Assembly: GCF_033118175.1 (NCBI RefSeq)
Contig: NC_083693.1
Location: 59,141,981-59,205,980 of the forward strand
Source of the DNA: Dama dama
Taxonomy: Eukaryota > Chordata > Mammalia > Artiodactyla > Cervidae
Direction of reading: 5' to 3'
Length of the DNA: 64,000 nt
Under the pieces are notes generated by a model. It had not been told where the DNA came from and did not search any database. It saw nothing but the letters and a program-made list of their open reading frames with translations. Positions 33,795 through 44,378 of the stretch are shown piece after piece; the first letter of the stretch is position 1, and each line of letters opens with the position of its first letter. Made by a program: the position numbers and the translations under genes.

Positions 33795-34258
33795 ATGGTC
33801 TGTATAGTCAAGCTGTGCTTTTTCCAGTAGTTACGCACAGATGTGAGAGTTGGACGCTGGTCATAAAGAAGGCCGAGTACCAAAGAATTGATACTTTCAA
33901 ACTGTGGTGCTGGAGAAAACTCTTGAGAGTCTCTTGGACAGCAGGGAGATCAAACCAGTCAATCCTAAAGGAAATCAACCCTGAAAACTCATTGGAAGGG
34001 CTGATGCTGATGCTGAAGCTCCAATACTTTGGTCCCCTGATGCAAAGAGCCAACTCATTGAAAAGACCCTGATGATGGGGAAGATTGAAGGCAAAAAGAG
34101 AAGGGGATGGCAGAGGATAAGGTGTTTGGATGGCATCATCGAATTAATGGAAATGTATTTGAGCAAACTCCAGGAGATAGTGCAGACATAGAAGCCTGGT
34201 GTGCTGTGGTCCCTGGGGTCACAAAGAGTTGAACACAGATTAGCGTCTGAGCAACAAC
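33795..34258 (+). mobile_element. BovB LINE 3' fragment
   Basis: TGTATAGTCAAGCTGTGCTTTTTCC to the (AAC)n tail at 34258; includes GAGAGTTGGACGCTGG and CTTGAGAGTCTCTTGGACAGC. About 460 bp, with lesions. Confidence 0.92.
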
Positions 34259-34276
34259 AAAGGAAAGTTAACTTTT

Positions 34277-34346
34277 TTTTTTTCCTCCATTCATTTTTAT
34301 TAGTTGGAGGCTAATTACTTTACAATATTGTTAGTGGTTTTTTCGG
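34277..34346 (-). mobile_element. Extremely 5'-truncated L1 insertion (~70 bp)
   Basis: T-run, then CATTCATTTTTATTAGTTGGAGGCTAATTACTTTACAATATTG, the extreme antisense 3' end of ruminant L1. Flanked by a perfect 12-bp duplication AAGTTAACTTTT (34265-34276 and 34347-34358), so this is a complete, very short insertion and not a broken piece. Confidence 0.9.
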
Positions 34347-34358
34347 AAGTTAACTTTT

Positions 34359-35755
34359 AGAGTGATATGAGAAAGGCTGACATATGAAAGGTAACATTAA
34401 AATTATTGGTGACCATGAATGTGTGAGCTTGATCTTGGTCTGTTACCACTAAACATATAATTGGAAAGCCTTCTTTGTTTTCAGGAGAGTAAAGTAAAGC
34501 AGGTTTAAAATGTTTTCCTCCCTTTTTTTTCTTAGAAGTGCCAGGCTATTGCAGAATATTATTTGTTGCTTATTTTGTGTCTTTCCCCGTAGCTTCAGCT
34601 TTCAATATTGAATTCTGTCAGTCTCCTCTGAATGTCCTTGGTGTCCAAGTAGTCTATTCTATATACTACAAAACAAAGTTTCAGTTTCATAAATTTGTCA
34701 GAATGTCATGTTTCCATAATTTCCATTTTCTCAGGCTATTCTATTAACAACTCTTCCCCCCTCTTTCATATATAAGCAAAATTATTTTTAGAGTGGAAAT
34801 CAAAGTGAATGAATCTACTGAGTATTTGAGATGTGATGTGCTACCCAATATTTTTGATTTGAAGAGCAGATTTTTTTTAAAAAAACTGGGCTTCATGAAC
34901 AGTGAAATGTTGTCAGACTTTTTTTGGTATAAGCAAGGTAGAATTCTTAGGATAATGTGATAACAACAACTTAAATAGCAATGGCTGTGTTATCTGTACA
35001 GTATCACTCTTTTTACATTTACCTATTGTACTTATTCTTAGTTTTTGCAACTGACAAATGTGACAAATGTCTGCCTTTTTCTCTGGTGATACTATACCAT
35101 GCTTTCCATTCAAGCAAGGTCACATTTTTCTCTCAAGGTGTATACATTCTGAGAAGAAGGACTACACATTCAGGCTAAATGTGAACCAAATGTTTTCTTT
35201 ATGTAACAATAGCTGGAAGTGTGGGGACAAAAATAGTTGAACTTACCATAGCTATTTCTGTGGAGGGTTCTTAACAGTGATCAGCTTTTTCCTCCTGATC
35301 TAAATGCCTTGTGAATCTACTGCTATACCCTTGCTGAGGTCTTTCCATTGAACTCCCCTGGCTTCAGCTAATTCGATTCCTTCTCAGCAGGTATTGCAAA
35401 GCATGCTGTGTGCACATACTCCCAGCCTTGATATTACAGAGGTGAGCAGGCAGAGTCACCAAATCCAAACATGCTCTGTTCTTCTGGTAGTCACATTTTC
35501 CTGGCATTCTGTTGCTTCTTAATCCCTCCCTCTTCAATTCATCCATATAAGCCCAATCTGTTATTTTAATTTCATGATTATTTGGAAGGTTAATTTGGGC
35601 AAGTGCAGTAACTTTGGGTTGCAACTCTGAATGTGCATTAACTGTGCTTGCTAGAGAGAAATGTCCAGTAACCTATTAAATGAGCCACCATGTCATGAAA
35701 GATATAGACAAATATAGGTCAATCTAGTAGACTGACTGCATAGCCTTAAAGAATT
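34359..35755. other. Unannotated sequence
   Basis: About 1.4 kb without recognised genes or repeats; possibly single-copy. Confidence 0.45.
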
Positions 35756-35767
35756 CACAAAATATTA

Positions 35768-35956
35768 GTGAAAGTCACTTAGTCATGTCTCACTCTTTGC
35801 GACCACGTGGGCCCTATAGCCCATGGAATTCTCCGGGCCATAATACCGCTGTGGACAGCCTTTCCCTTCTCCAGTGGATCTTCCCAGCCCAGGGATCGAA
35901 CCCAGGTCTCCCACCTACCAGGCAGATTCTTTACCAGCTGAGCCACAAGGGAAACC
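35768..35956 (-). mobile_element. Bov-tA SINE with perfect TSD
   Basis: Minus-strand Bov-tA with a perfect 12-bp target-site duplication CACAAAATATTA at 35756-35767 and 35957-35968. Confidence 0.97.
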
Positions 35957-36011
35957 CACAAAATATTAATGTGCCTTTTCTCTTATCAAAGTAAAAGTGT
36001 TTATGCCACCT

Positions 36012-36089
36012 GGGCTTCCCAGGTGGCGCAGTGGTAAATAATCTGCCTGCAAATGCAGGAGGCACAAGAGACATGAATAAGCGACTGAG

Positions 36090-36092
<3 letters not shown>
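36012..36092 (+). mobile_element. Bov-tA SINE with large internal deletion
   Basis: Head GGGCTTCCCAGGTGGCGCAG to GGAGGCACAAGAGAC, then directly the last few bases ATAAGCGACTGAGC; about 110 bp of body is missing. Confidence 0.88.

Positions 36093-36134
<42 letters not shown>
36091..36134. repeat. (CG)n(CA)n microsatellite
   Basis: ACGCGCGCGC followed by about 17 CA units, at the tail of the deleted Bov-tA. Confidence 0.97.
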
Positions 36135-36138
<4 letters not shown>

Positions 36139-36140
36139 TT

Positions 36141-36338
36141 CAAGTAACATATTGCAACCCTATGGACTGTAGCCTGCTAGGCTTCTCTGTATGTGGCATT
36201 TTCATGGCAAGAATACTTGAGTGGGTTGCTATTTCCTCCTCCAGGGGATCTTCCTGACCCAGGGATCAAACCCATGTTCCCTGCATCTCCTGGATTGCAG
36301 GTAGATTCTTTACTGCTGAGTCACTGGGGAAGCTCCCA
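36141..36338 (-). mobile_element. Bov-tA SINE
   Basis: Minus-strand copy, tail side CAAGTAACATATTGCAACCC, head GGGGAAGCTCCC at 36327-36338. Lies tail-to-tail with the preceding SINE across the CA repeat. Confidence 0.93.
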
Positions 36339-37430
36339 GACGACATATATGAGGTTAATGACTGAATGTCTCTAAATGTCTTTGTTCTCCTGTAAAAGAA
36401 ATTAATATTAGTGCTATTAGTGGAATTTCTCATGTAGCTGTTTTCAGATAGCTCTTCCTGAAAGACATCCAGGCAATGGTCTCATGGAATAAATTCTGTT
36501 ATTATTTAATCACATCTATTAAATATTTCAATATAATAATATACACAGAACATGAAAATTACAGATGTAGAATGTAACATATTTTATTGGTGCTGAAGTG
36601 CAATTTAAAATAGACTTTAAGAACTCTGGTATAGCCATCTCAGGCATAAATATTTTCTGTATGCATCAATTATGAATATCCTTATTTCCCTTCATCCCTT
36701 AAGTAAGGAAAGTTGTAAGCTTGCCATTGTATTATCTTTCAGACCAGCTGAGAGAGCCAAACAGTAATACCCTTCAGAGGGCTGGAAGGTCACTAAAATA
36801 ATCCTAAGTGAAAAACATTGTTATTTAATTTTACACAGTTAGTTCTTGCTGATATTAAATGTTTTAATAATGTGTGATCCACTTACTCTACATAGCCTGA
36901 GGTGAAATTATTTTTGATTCATTTAAAATAGAAATCTACTCAGTGTTGATAAGTGTTTTGTTTTCATTTTGTGTAATAGAAATATATAGAATGAATATGT
37001 GGGTAACTTATTTTATGTCTGATTCTGGAATGTTAGTTGTTCGAGGGATATTTATGTATGCCAGAAACTCCAATTAAATAATAATATATATATGTAGCAA
37101 TATTAAAAATTTTCTTCTACAATGACAAATAACTATATAAGTAAATTATAAATATATAACTAGCTAAACAAGTAGAAGAACTAAAAATAAATAAAGAACT
37201 CCTTTGTGATATATTGGTGTTTTAATAGTCCAGGTTAGAAGATATATCAGGCTGTTATCTTTTATTGTCCTACTTGGAAAACCTACATATGAAAAGGAAA
37301 TTTTTGAAAGCATACTTTATAACAAAGAAGAAAAGTAGCTTTACTGGATGGGGACAGCTAGCTCTAAAGTTAGGGCTCAGGAGACACATCCTAGTTTTTC
37401 TGTCCAAGAAGTTATGAATCTCACTGGTTT
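36339..37430. other. Unannotated AT-rich sequence
   Basis: No gene or repeat recognised. Confidence 0.45.
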
Positions 37431-37626
37431 AAGTATGTTTGTTTGTCTGTGTGTGTGTTGAGGTGGGAAAAGGGGAGAGTTATATGTGTGCATATTCACA
37501 TATGGTTGATTTGTATTATTTTGTGTCTGATCTCTTCTCTTCTACTCAATAGCATATTTTATAGATTCATTCCTTTTTTGCCTATATTAGTAACTGATTT
37601 TTGCATTGCTTTATAGTATTGCATTA
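37431..37626 (-). mobile_element. L1 3' UTR fragment, antisense
   Basis: TTTTGTGTCTGATCTCTTCTCTTCTACTCAATAGCA and TTTTATAGATTCATTCC parallel old L1 3' UTR read backwards (TGTCTGGCTTCTTTCACTCAGCATAATG). Confidence 0.55.
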
Positions 37627-37631
37627 TATGA

Positions 37632-37895
37632 GCTTACAGGGTATTGTGCTAAGAGAAATAAGTCAGACAGAGAGAGACAAATACTGTATGATCTCACTCA
37701 CTTGTGGGCTCTAACAATAACAACCACAACAAACGCAGATACAGAGAACAGATTGGTGATTGCCAGAGGCAGGATTTAGGGTGTGGACTTGAAATGGGTG
37801 AAAATGGGCAAGAGATACAAACATTCAGTTGTAAGTGCTAGAGGTGACATACACAGCGTAGCATTTATAATTAACAATACTATATTGTATGCAGC
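37632..37895 (+). mobile_element. L1 3' UTR fragment, sense
   Basis: GTGCTAAGAGAAATAAGTCAGACAG, GACAAATACTGTATGATCTCACTC, ACAGATTGGTGATTGCCAGAGG. Opposite in orientation to the fragment immediately upstream. Confidence 0.8.
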
Positions 37896-37961
37896 CATCC
37901 CTCAGTATTTTTCGGTGCTCTGTAATGCCACTGAATTTTGAAGTGTATCCACATGGAGCCC

Positions 37962-38155
37962 GGCCTCCCCTGTGGCTCCGTGGTAAGGAATCCACCTTCT
38001 GGTACAGGAGATGCAGGGAAGATCTGCTGGAAAAGCTAATGGCAACCCACTCCAGTATTCTTGCCTGGGAGATCCCATGGACAGAGGAGCCTGGTGGGCT
38101 ACAATCCATGGAATTGCAAAAGAGTCAGACATGACTTCACTACTAAATAACAACA
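37962..38155 (+). mobile_element. Bov-tA SINE
   Basis: GGCCTCCCCTGTGGCTCCG head; loses part of the GGTTCGATCCCTGGG segment; body and (AAC)-like tail present. Confidence 0.92.
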
Positions 38156-38645
38156 GTGACGTGGAGACAGCGTCAGATTCCACAAGTTCAGAGTTCAGTC
38201 CTGCAAGATGTTGCCTCCCATTCTGCTTCAGATGTCAGTGTCAAGTCCAGTGTTGTCACCTGAGCTTCTGGCTGACCTCCTACAAACTGGTATTTCCAAT
38301 GCCCCCCTCCACCTCGGGATGCCAGTCCCAAACCAGGTTATTACCTATATATCTGACCAACTTGCTACAGATCAGATGTTCCCTGGACTGTCTCTTTGGG
38401 GTCAGTTAATTTGCTAGAGCAGCTTCCTGAACTAGGAAAACCCGTTTACTCACTATTATGAATTTTATTTTAAAAGGATATAACTCAGGAGCAGCCATAT
38501 GGAAGAGATGCATAGGATAAGGTTTGCGGAAAGGAGGTGGGATTTCTATGCTCTTTTGCAGCGTGCCTCTCTCCCAAGATCTCCATATGTTCACCAACCC
38601 TAAGCTCTCTGAACCCAGTTATTTGGGTTTTCTGAAGCTTCTATT
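38156..38645. other. Decayed interspersed repeat, unclassified (part 1)
   Basis: CTTCTGGCTGACCTCCTACAAACTG and GGAAGAGATGCATAGGATAAGG seem familiar from an old mammalian repeat, probably LTR-like, but I cannot name it. It appears to continue at 38785-39010 (GCATGATTGATTAAATCACTGG). Confidence 0.4.
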
Positions 38646-38784
38646 GGGCTTCCCAGGTGGCTCAGTCATAAAGAATCCACCTGCCAATGCAGGAGTTGCA
38701 AGAGATGTGGGTTCGATCCCTGGGTCAAGAAGACCTCCTGGAGTAGGAAATGGCAACTGCTCCAGTATTCTTGCCTGGAAAATT
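38646..38784 (+). mobile_element. Bov-tA SINE, 3'-truncated
   Basis: GGGCTTCCCAGGTGGCTCAG to TTCTTGCCTGGAAAATTA; the last ~65 bp are absent. Sits inside the unclassified repeat. Confidence 0.92.
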
Positions 38785-39361
38785 ATTACAGAGGCATGAT
38801 TGATTAAATCACTGGACATGGGCAAAGGATGCAACCTTCAACCCCTTTTCCCTGCCAGAAAGTGAGGAGTGGAGGTGGGAAGGGCAGAAGTGAAAGTTTC
38901 AACCCTCTGATCACAAGATTAGGTCTTCTAGCAACCAGCCCTCAGCAATTAGATGTCACCCAAAATTTGTTCACGAACATAACTGTTAATGCTCTCTTTA
39001 CTTTGGAAATTCCACAGGTTTTAGGAGTTCTGTGCTGAAAACTGAGAAGACCGAATATATATTTCTTATTTTAAGTCACATTTTCATGCATGTTAAAATG
39101 AATATTTTTCTACCACTCTCAGTGTTAATTGTCACACTTTCAGATATCAGCCCCAGAAACATGCAATCCTTTATAATCATTTATTTCTTCATTTCTCATA
39201 GTATGTCTATTATGCTTATAGTGTATATATTGTGTCTTATTTTAGAAAATCTGGCTTATATATTTATTTAAAAAGGAGTTCTTGATTTGATATGAACACA
39301 TAGATGTTCAGAGGTCACCAATTCTTTCCTCGATCTTGATCACCTAAGATATTACAAGAAT
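38785..39361. other. Decayed repeat (part 2) then AT-rich sequence
   Basis: 38785-39010 likely continues the unclassified repeat; beyond it is AT-rich sequence without recognised features. Confidence 0.4.
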
Positions 39362-39372
39362 AAGAAGCACAT

Positions 39373-39598
39373 GGGCTTCCCCGATGGCTCAGTGGGTAAA
39401 GAATCCGCCTTCCTGCAGAAGACACAGGAGCTGTGAGTTCACTCCCTGGGTTGGGGTGATCCCCTGGAGGAGGAAATGGCAACCCACTCCAGTATTCTTG
39501 CCTGAAAAGTCCCAAGAACAGAGGAGCCTGGCGGGATACAGTCCGTGGGGTCTCAGGGAGTCGGACATGAGCACAAGAAGCACCTGAGAACTAAGCCC
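39373..39598 (+). mobile_element. Bov-tA SINE with perfect TSD
   Basis: GGGCTTCCCCGATGGCTCAG to GAGAACTAAGCCC. A perfect 11-bp duplication AAGAAGCACAT is at 39362-39372 and 39599-39609; a partial third copy (AAGAAGCACC) lies in the tail at 39575. Confidence 0.96.
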
Positions 39599-39609
39599 AA
39601 GAAGCACAT

Positions 39610-40252
39610 TATTCTAACAATTATTATGTTAGATAAATGTAAGTTCTGTTGGAATCTTTTGTATCTCATTTCTACTTCTGTTTGTTAGTAGTTACCCTAC
39701 TCTCATCAGAGAAGACTTTCCCACATCCTCATATTTGACTCCAAATTTGTCATCCCTTTGTTCTTTCTGTGTAAAACCGTTGCTGCAGTATATTTATATA
39801 GCAAACATATATGACTTGTCTTGAATATTCAAAGCAATGTACTGAGCGTTATAAGAGATCAAAAGTTGACTAGGACAGACTAGCTGATCTCAGGAATTAC
39901 AGGTCAGAGATTAAGGGGGTCAGAGATTTTGAATTCTTCCATTTCAAATAAATAAAATCTTTCATTTTAAACAAAATTTCAATCTTCTAATTGAAAAAAA
40001 ATTAAAAAGTCCGGTTCTGGGGGACTGGAGATTCCCTGCGACCATTTTCTAAGCCACTCACTCCACTCAGAAATTCATTTAAATAAGAATAGTATCTAAT
40101 CATATTCAATAAAATGTTTATATTCCAATAGTTAAATATGATAATTTCTGATTCAGTGCACCAACTGAAACTGGAAAAATAGCTTGAACACAGTTTATTG
40201 TTTTCTTATTCTAGATGTTTGCACATGTTATACCCCCTGGTAGTGGTGGTGG
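39610..40252. other. Unannotated AT-rich sequence
   Basis: No gene or repeat recognised. Confidence 0.45.
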
Positions 40253-40457
40253 TACTCAGTTGTTCAGTTGTGTCTGATTCTTTGTGACCCCATGGATTGT
40301 AGCCCCCTGGCTCCTCTGTCCATGAAATTTTCCAGGCAAGAATACTGGAATGGGTTGCAGTTTCCTTCTCCAGGGGGTCTTCCTGACCCAGGAATCGAAT
40401 CCATGTCTCCTGCATTGGCAAGTGGATTCTTTATCACTACACCATTGAGGAAGCTCA
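40253..40457 (-). mobile_element. Bov-tA SINE
   Basis: Minus-strand copy, TACTCAGTTGTTCAGTTGTG at left, GAGGAAGCTC head at 40447-40456. Flanks TTATACCCCCT and TTATATTCCCT may be a decayed target duplication. Confidence 0.93.
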
Positions 40458-40472
40458 TTATATTCCCTCATT

Positions 40473-41755
40473 TCAGTTCAGTCACTCAGTCATGTCCAAC
40501 TCTTTGTGACCCCCATGAACCACAGCACACCAGGCTTCCCTGTCCATCACCAAATCCTGGAGTCTACCCAAACCTATGTCTATTGATTCGGTGATGTCAT
40601 CCAACCATCTCATCCTCTGTCGTCCCCTTCTCCTCCTGCCCTCAATCTATCCCAGCATCAAGGTCTTTTCCAATGAGTCAGTTCTTCACATCAGGTGGCC
40701 AGAGTACTGGAGTTTCAGCTTCAGCATCAGTCCTTCCAATGAACACCCAGGACTGATCTCCTTTAGGAGGGACTGGTTGGATCTCCTTGCAGTCCAAGGG
40801 ACTCTCAAGAGTCTTCTCCAACACCACAATTCAAAAGCATCAATTCTTCTGCGCTCAGCTTCCTTTATAGTCCAACTCTCACATCCAGACATGACCAATG
40901 GAAAAACTATAGCCTTGACTAGATGGACCTTTGTTGACAAAGTGATGTCTCTGCTTATTAATGTGCTGTCTAGGTTGGTCATAACTTTCCTTCCAAGGAG
41001 TAAGCGTCTTTTAATTTCATGGCTGCAATCACCATCTGCAGTGATCTTGGAGCCCAGAAAAAGAAAGTCAGCCAATGTTTCCACTGTTTCCCCATCTATT
41101 TGCCATGAAGTGATGGGACCAGATGCCATGATCTTAGTTTCCTGAATGTTGAGCTTTAAGCCAACTTTTTCATTCTCCTCTTTCACCTTCATCAAGAGGC
41201 TCTTTATTTCTTCTTCACTTTCTGCCATCATAAGGGTGGTGTCATCTGCATATCTCAGGTTATTGCTATTTCTCCTGGCAATCTTGATTCCAGCTTGTGG
41301 CTTCCTCCAGCCTGGCATTTCTCATGATGTGCTCTGCATATAAGTTAAATAAGCAGGGTGACAATATAGAGCCTTGACGTACTCCTTTTCCTATTTGGAA
41401 CCAGTCTGTTGTTCCACATCCAGTTCTAACTGTTGCTTCCCGACCTGCATACAGGTTTCTCAAGAGGCAAGTCAGATGGTCTGGTATTCCCATCTCTTTC
41501 ACAATTTTTCACAGTTTATTGTGATCCACACAGTCAAAGGCTTTGGCATAGTCAATAAAGCAGAAATAGATGTTTTTCTGGAACTCTCTTGCTTTTTCGA
41601 TGATCCAGCAGATGTTGGCAATTTGATCTCTGGTTCCTCTGCCTTTTCTAACACCAGCTTGAACATCTGGAAGTTCATGGTTCATGTATTGCTGAAGCCT
41701 GGCTTGGAGAATTTTAAGCTTCACTTTACTAGCTTGTGAGATGAGCGCAGTTGTG
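40473..41755 (-). mobile_element. BovB LINE, 5'-truncated
   Basis: Reversed tail TCAGTTCAGTCAC at 40473, then antisense BovB to GATGAGCGCAGTTGTG at 41755. About 1.28 kb, low divergence. It carries the longest BovB frame in the window (40686-41318). Confidence 0.96.
40686..41318 (-). pseudogene. BovB reverse-transcriptase C-terminal relic, 210 codons
   Basis: RTE-class RT fragment. Catalytic YADD at residues 23-26, then GPITSWQIDGETVETLADF, GSKITADGDCSHEIKRRLL, and the conserved C-terminal GCESWTI and ELWCWRRLLRVPWTARRSNQ. The native protein is an endonuclease/RT of about 1,000 residues. Upstream RT (41509-41724 and 41266-41502) is split into other frames, and the endonuclease is missing, so the copy cannot move itself. 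Confidence 0.93.
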
Positions 41756-42394
41756 TTCCCCAGAGGGCATGAAATTGTACTTTACACCTTATCTCTATAG
41801 GTACCCTGATGCTTCTTTTCTTTACAAGGAGAAAAACTACAAACAAGAAAAAACTGCTATTTAAAACAGACATCATGAACCACTATTAACCTGCATTTGT
41901 GCTACAATAATATAGCATATTTATTGTTGAATTTTTAATGATTGCTTGTATCCTTTGCTGTTAATGATTGTGAGTGATTTATGAATATAAGTATATTTTA
42001 CATTATCTTGGAAAATATTCTTGCTTCATTTTTTTTTCTTTTTTTTTTTGCTGGTACTCAGATCATAAGGGCACCTAGAGATGTGTTTTTGACTTGCTTA
42101 CTAATCTGTAGAGAGACAAAATTCTTTGCTGATGATTTAATTAGTTGGCATTATGATTTTTGGTTTGTAGGAGCAGACTCTGAGAGTTTGATAGTATGTT
42201 AATAACAGAAAGTGGCATATGGGTTAGTGGAAAAAACTCAGGTGGATTTTACCTTTAAAACTGGATTTCAATTAGAAAGTCAGAAATGAAAAATTAGAAT
42301 TAGTAAATAATGTAAACAAGAAGTCAATGATAGTTTAAGTTGAAAGCAAGTTATATTAATGGGACAAGTTGACAACTATCAAATGAGCCAGTGA
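41756..42394. other. Unannotated AT-rich sequence
   Basis: No gene or clear repeat; part of the right end may belong to the ancient L1 that follows. Confidence 0.4.
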
Positions 42395-42632
42395 ACTCTA
42401 AATAAGTTCATGCAGCTAACAATTAGGACAATCGGATTGTAATATTGAAAACATTCTAAGACCAATCAGTCATCAAAAAGGTATAATATTTGGAACATAT
42501 ATACAAGCAAACTATCTCCCCAAATTAAGTGAAACTAACATTGACAGAATTGAGAGAGAAATAGTTCCATAATAATATTTGGAGACTTCAATAATTTACT
42601 TTAAATAATTCTTAGAACATACCTTATAGAGT
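42395..42632 (+). mobile_element. Ancient L1, ORF2 endonuclease region (first piece)
   Basis: CATATATACAAGCAAACTATC, ACTAACATTGACAGAATTGAGAGAGAAAT and AATAATATTTGGAGACTTCAAT follow the L1 ORF2 endonuclease block in sense orientation. Highly diverged; the element continues at 44103 and 44588. Confidence 0.65.
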
Positions 42633-42863
42633 GGGCTTCTGCAGTGGTGCCAGTTGTAAAGAACCTGCCTGCCAATGCAGGAGACATGAGACGTGAGTTT
42701 GATCCCTGAGTTGGGAAGATCCCTGGAGGAGGGCATGGCAACCCACTCCAGTATTTTTGCTTGGAGAATACCTATGGATCGAAGAGGCTAGTGGGCTAGA
42801 GTCTGTAGGGTCACAAAGAGTCAGACACAACTGAATCAATTTAGCACACACTCACGCACATTA
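42633..42863 (+). mobile_element. Bov-tA SINE
   Basis: GGGCTTCTGCAGTGGTGCCAG head, TTTGATCCCTGAGTTGGG, GTCAGACACAACTGAATC, then (CACA)-rich tail. TTATAGA on both sides may be the target duplication. Confidence 0.92.
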
Positions 42864-42865
42864 TA

Positions 42866-44102
42866 GAATTGCATTTATTTCACATGCTAGTAGGGTTTCG
42901 CTCAAAATCCTTCATGCTAGGCTTCAGCAGCTCATGAACCAAGAACTTCCAGATGTACAAGATGCAAGCAGAGGATCTAGAGATAAAATGGTCAACATTC
43001 AGTGGATAGTAGAGAAAGCAAGAAAATTCCAGAAAAACATCTACTTCACTGATTACTCTAAAGCCTTTGACTCTGTGGATCACAACAAACTGTGGAAAAT
43101 TCTTAAAGAGATAGAAATATCAGATCACCTAATCTGCCTCTTGATAAACCTGTATGAAGGTCAAGAAGTAACAGAACCGGACATGGAACAATGGACTGGT
43201 TCAAAATTGGGAAAGGAGTACATCAAACTTGTATATCACTCTTCTTATTTAACTTATATGCAGAGTGCATCATGAGAAGTGCTGGACTGGATGAATCACA
43301 AGCTGGAATCAAGATTGCCAGGAGTAATATCAACAAACTCAGATATGCAGATGATACCACTCTAATGGCAGAAAGTGAAGAGAAACTAAAGAGCCTCTTG
43401 ATGAGGGTAAAAGGGGAGAGTGAAACACAAGGCTGAGAACTGAACACTCAGAAAACTAAGATCATGGCATCTGATCCCATCACTTCATGGCAAATGAATA
43501 TGGAAAAGATGGAAGGAGTGCTGGATTTTTATTCTCTTAGACTCCAGAATCACTGAGGATGGTGACTGAAGCCATGAAATTAAAAGATATCTGTTCCTTG
43601 AAAGGTGTCTATGACCTTTGACTAACCTAGACATCATATTAAAAAGCAGAGACATCACTTTGCTAACAAACATCTATCTAGTAAAAGCTATGGTTTTTCC
43701 AATAGTTACATACAGATGTGTGAGTTGGACCATAAAGAAAGCTGAGCACCAAAGAATTGATGCTTTCAAACTGTAGTGCTAGACTGCAAGGAGATCAAAC
43801 TAGTCAATCCTAAAGGAAATCAATCCTGAATATTCATTAGACAGACTGATGCTAAAGCTCCAAATCTTTGGCCACTAATGGCAAGAGCTGATTTATTGGA
43901 AAAGACTCTGATGCTGGGAAATATTGAAGGCAAAAGGAGAAGGAGGAAATAAAAGATGAGATGGTTAGATAGCATCACTGACTCAATGGACATGAATATG
44001 AGCAAAGTCCAAGAGGTTGTGAAGGATGGAGGAGCCTGGTTTTCTGCTGTCCATGGGGTTGCAAAGAGTCGGACACAACTTAGCAACTGAATAACAACAA
44101 CA
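42866..44102 (+). mobile_element. BovB LINE, 5'-truncated, decayed
   Basis: AATTGCATTTATTTCACATGC to the (AAC)n tail at 44102. Contains AGATATGCAGATGATACCAC (Ala-Asp-Asp) and GTGTGAGTTGGACCATAAAG. Several deletions, including AAAGCCTTTGACTCTG context changes near 43060. Nested in ancient L1. Confidence 0.93.
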
Positions 44103-44317
44103 ATACTTTATTGTAATACAAAGAATTATAGACGAATACTAAGGATTATTGAATATCAACCAATTAGATAGCCTGGGTAAAATTAACAAATTCTTACAAA
44201 GATAACTTACTGAAACTTACACAAAGGGAGAGAAACACTCAACAGACTTGTAGCAATAAAAAGCTGAATTAATAATCCAAATTCTCCCACCAAAAATCTC
44301 CAGGATCAGTTGGCTTT
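44103..44317 (+). mobile_element. Ancient L1, ORF2 RT region (second piece)
   Basis: AATACAAAGAATTATAGACGAATAC, CCAATTAGATAGCCTGG, AATAATCCAAATTCTCCCACC and CTCCAGGATCAGTTGGCTTT match the L1 ORF2 order. Confidence 0.8.
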
Positions 44318-44331
44318 GAAAGTGTTAAAGT

Positions 44332-44373
44332 GTCTACTGCCATACCACCCTGAATGCACCTGATCTCGTCTGA
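44332..44373 (+). pseudogene. 5S rRNA pseudogene fragment (nt 1-42)
   Basis: GTCTACTGCCATACCACCC and GATCTCGTCTGA match the first 42 nt of mammalian 5S rRNA (component of the large ribosomal subunit, Pol III transcript) with about four substitutions, all at former CpG-type or variable positions. Nothing of the internal promoter boxes (A box, C box, beyond nt 50) is present, so it cannot be transcribed as 5S. Flanked by an 11-bp direct repeat TGAAAGTGTTA at 44317-44327 and 44379-44389. Confidence 0.9.
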
Positions 44374-44378
44374 AAGTC

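Noticed and set aside
40576..41145. 189-codon plus-strand frame
   Set aside because: Antisense shadow of the BovB RT frame at 40686-41318.
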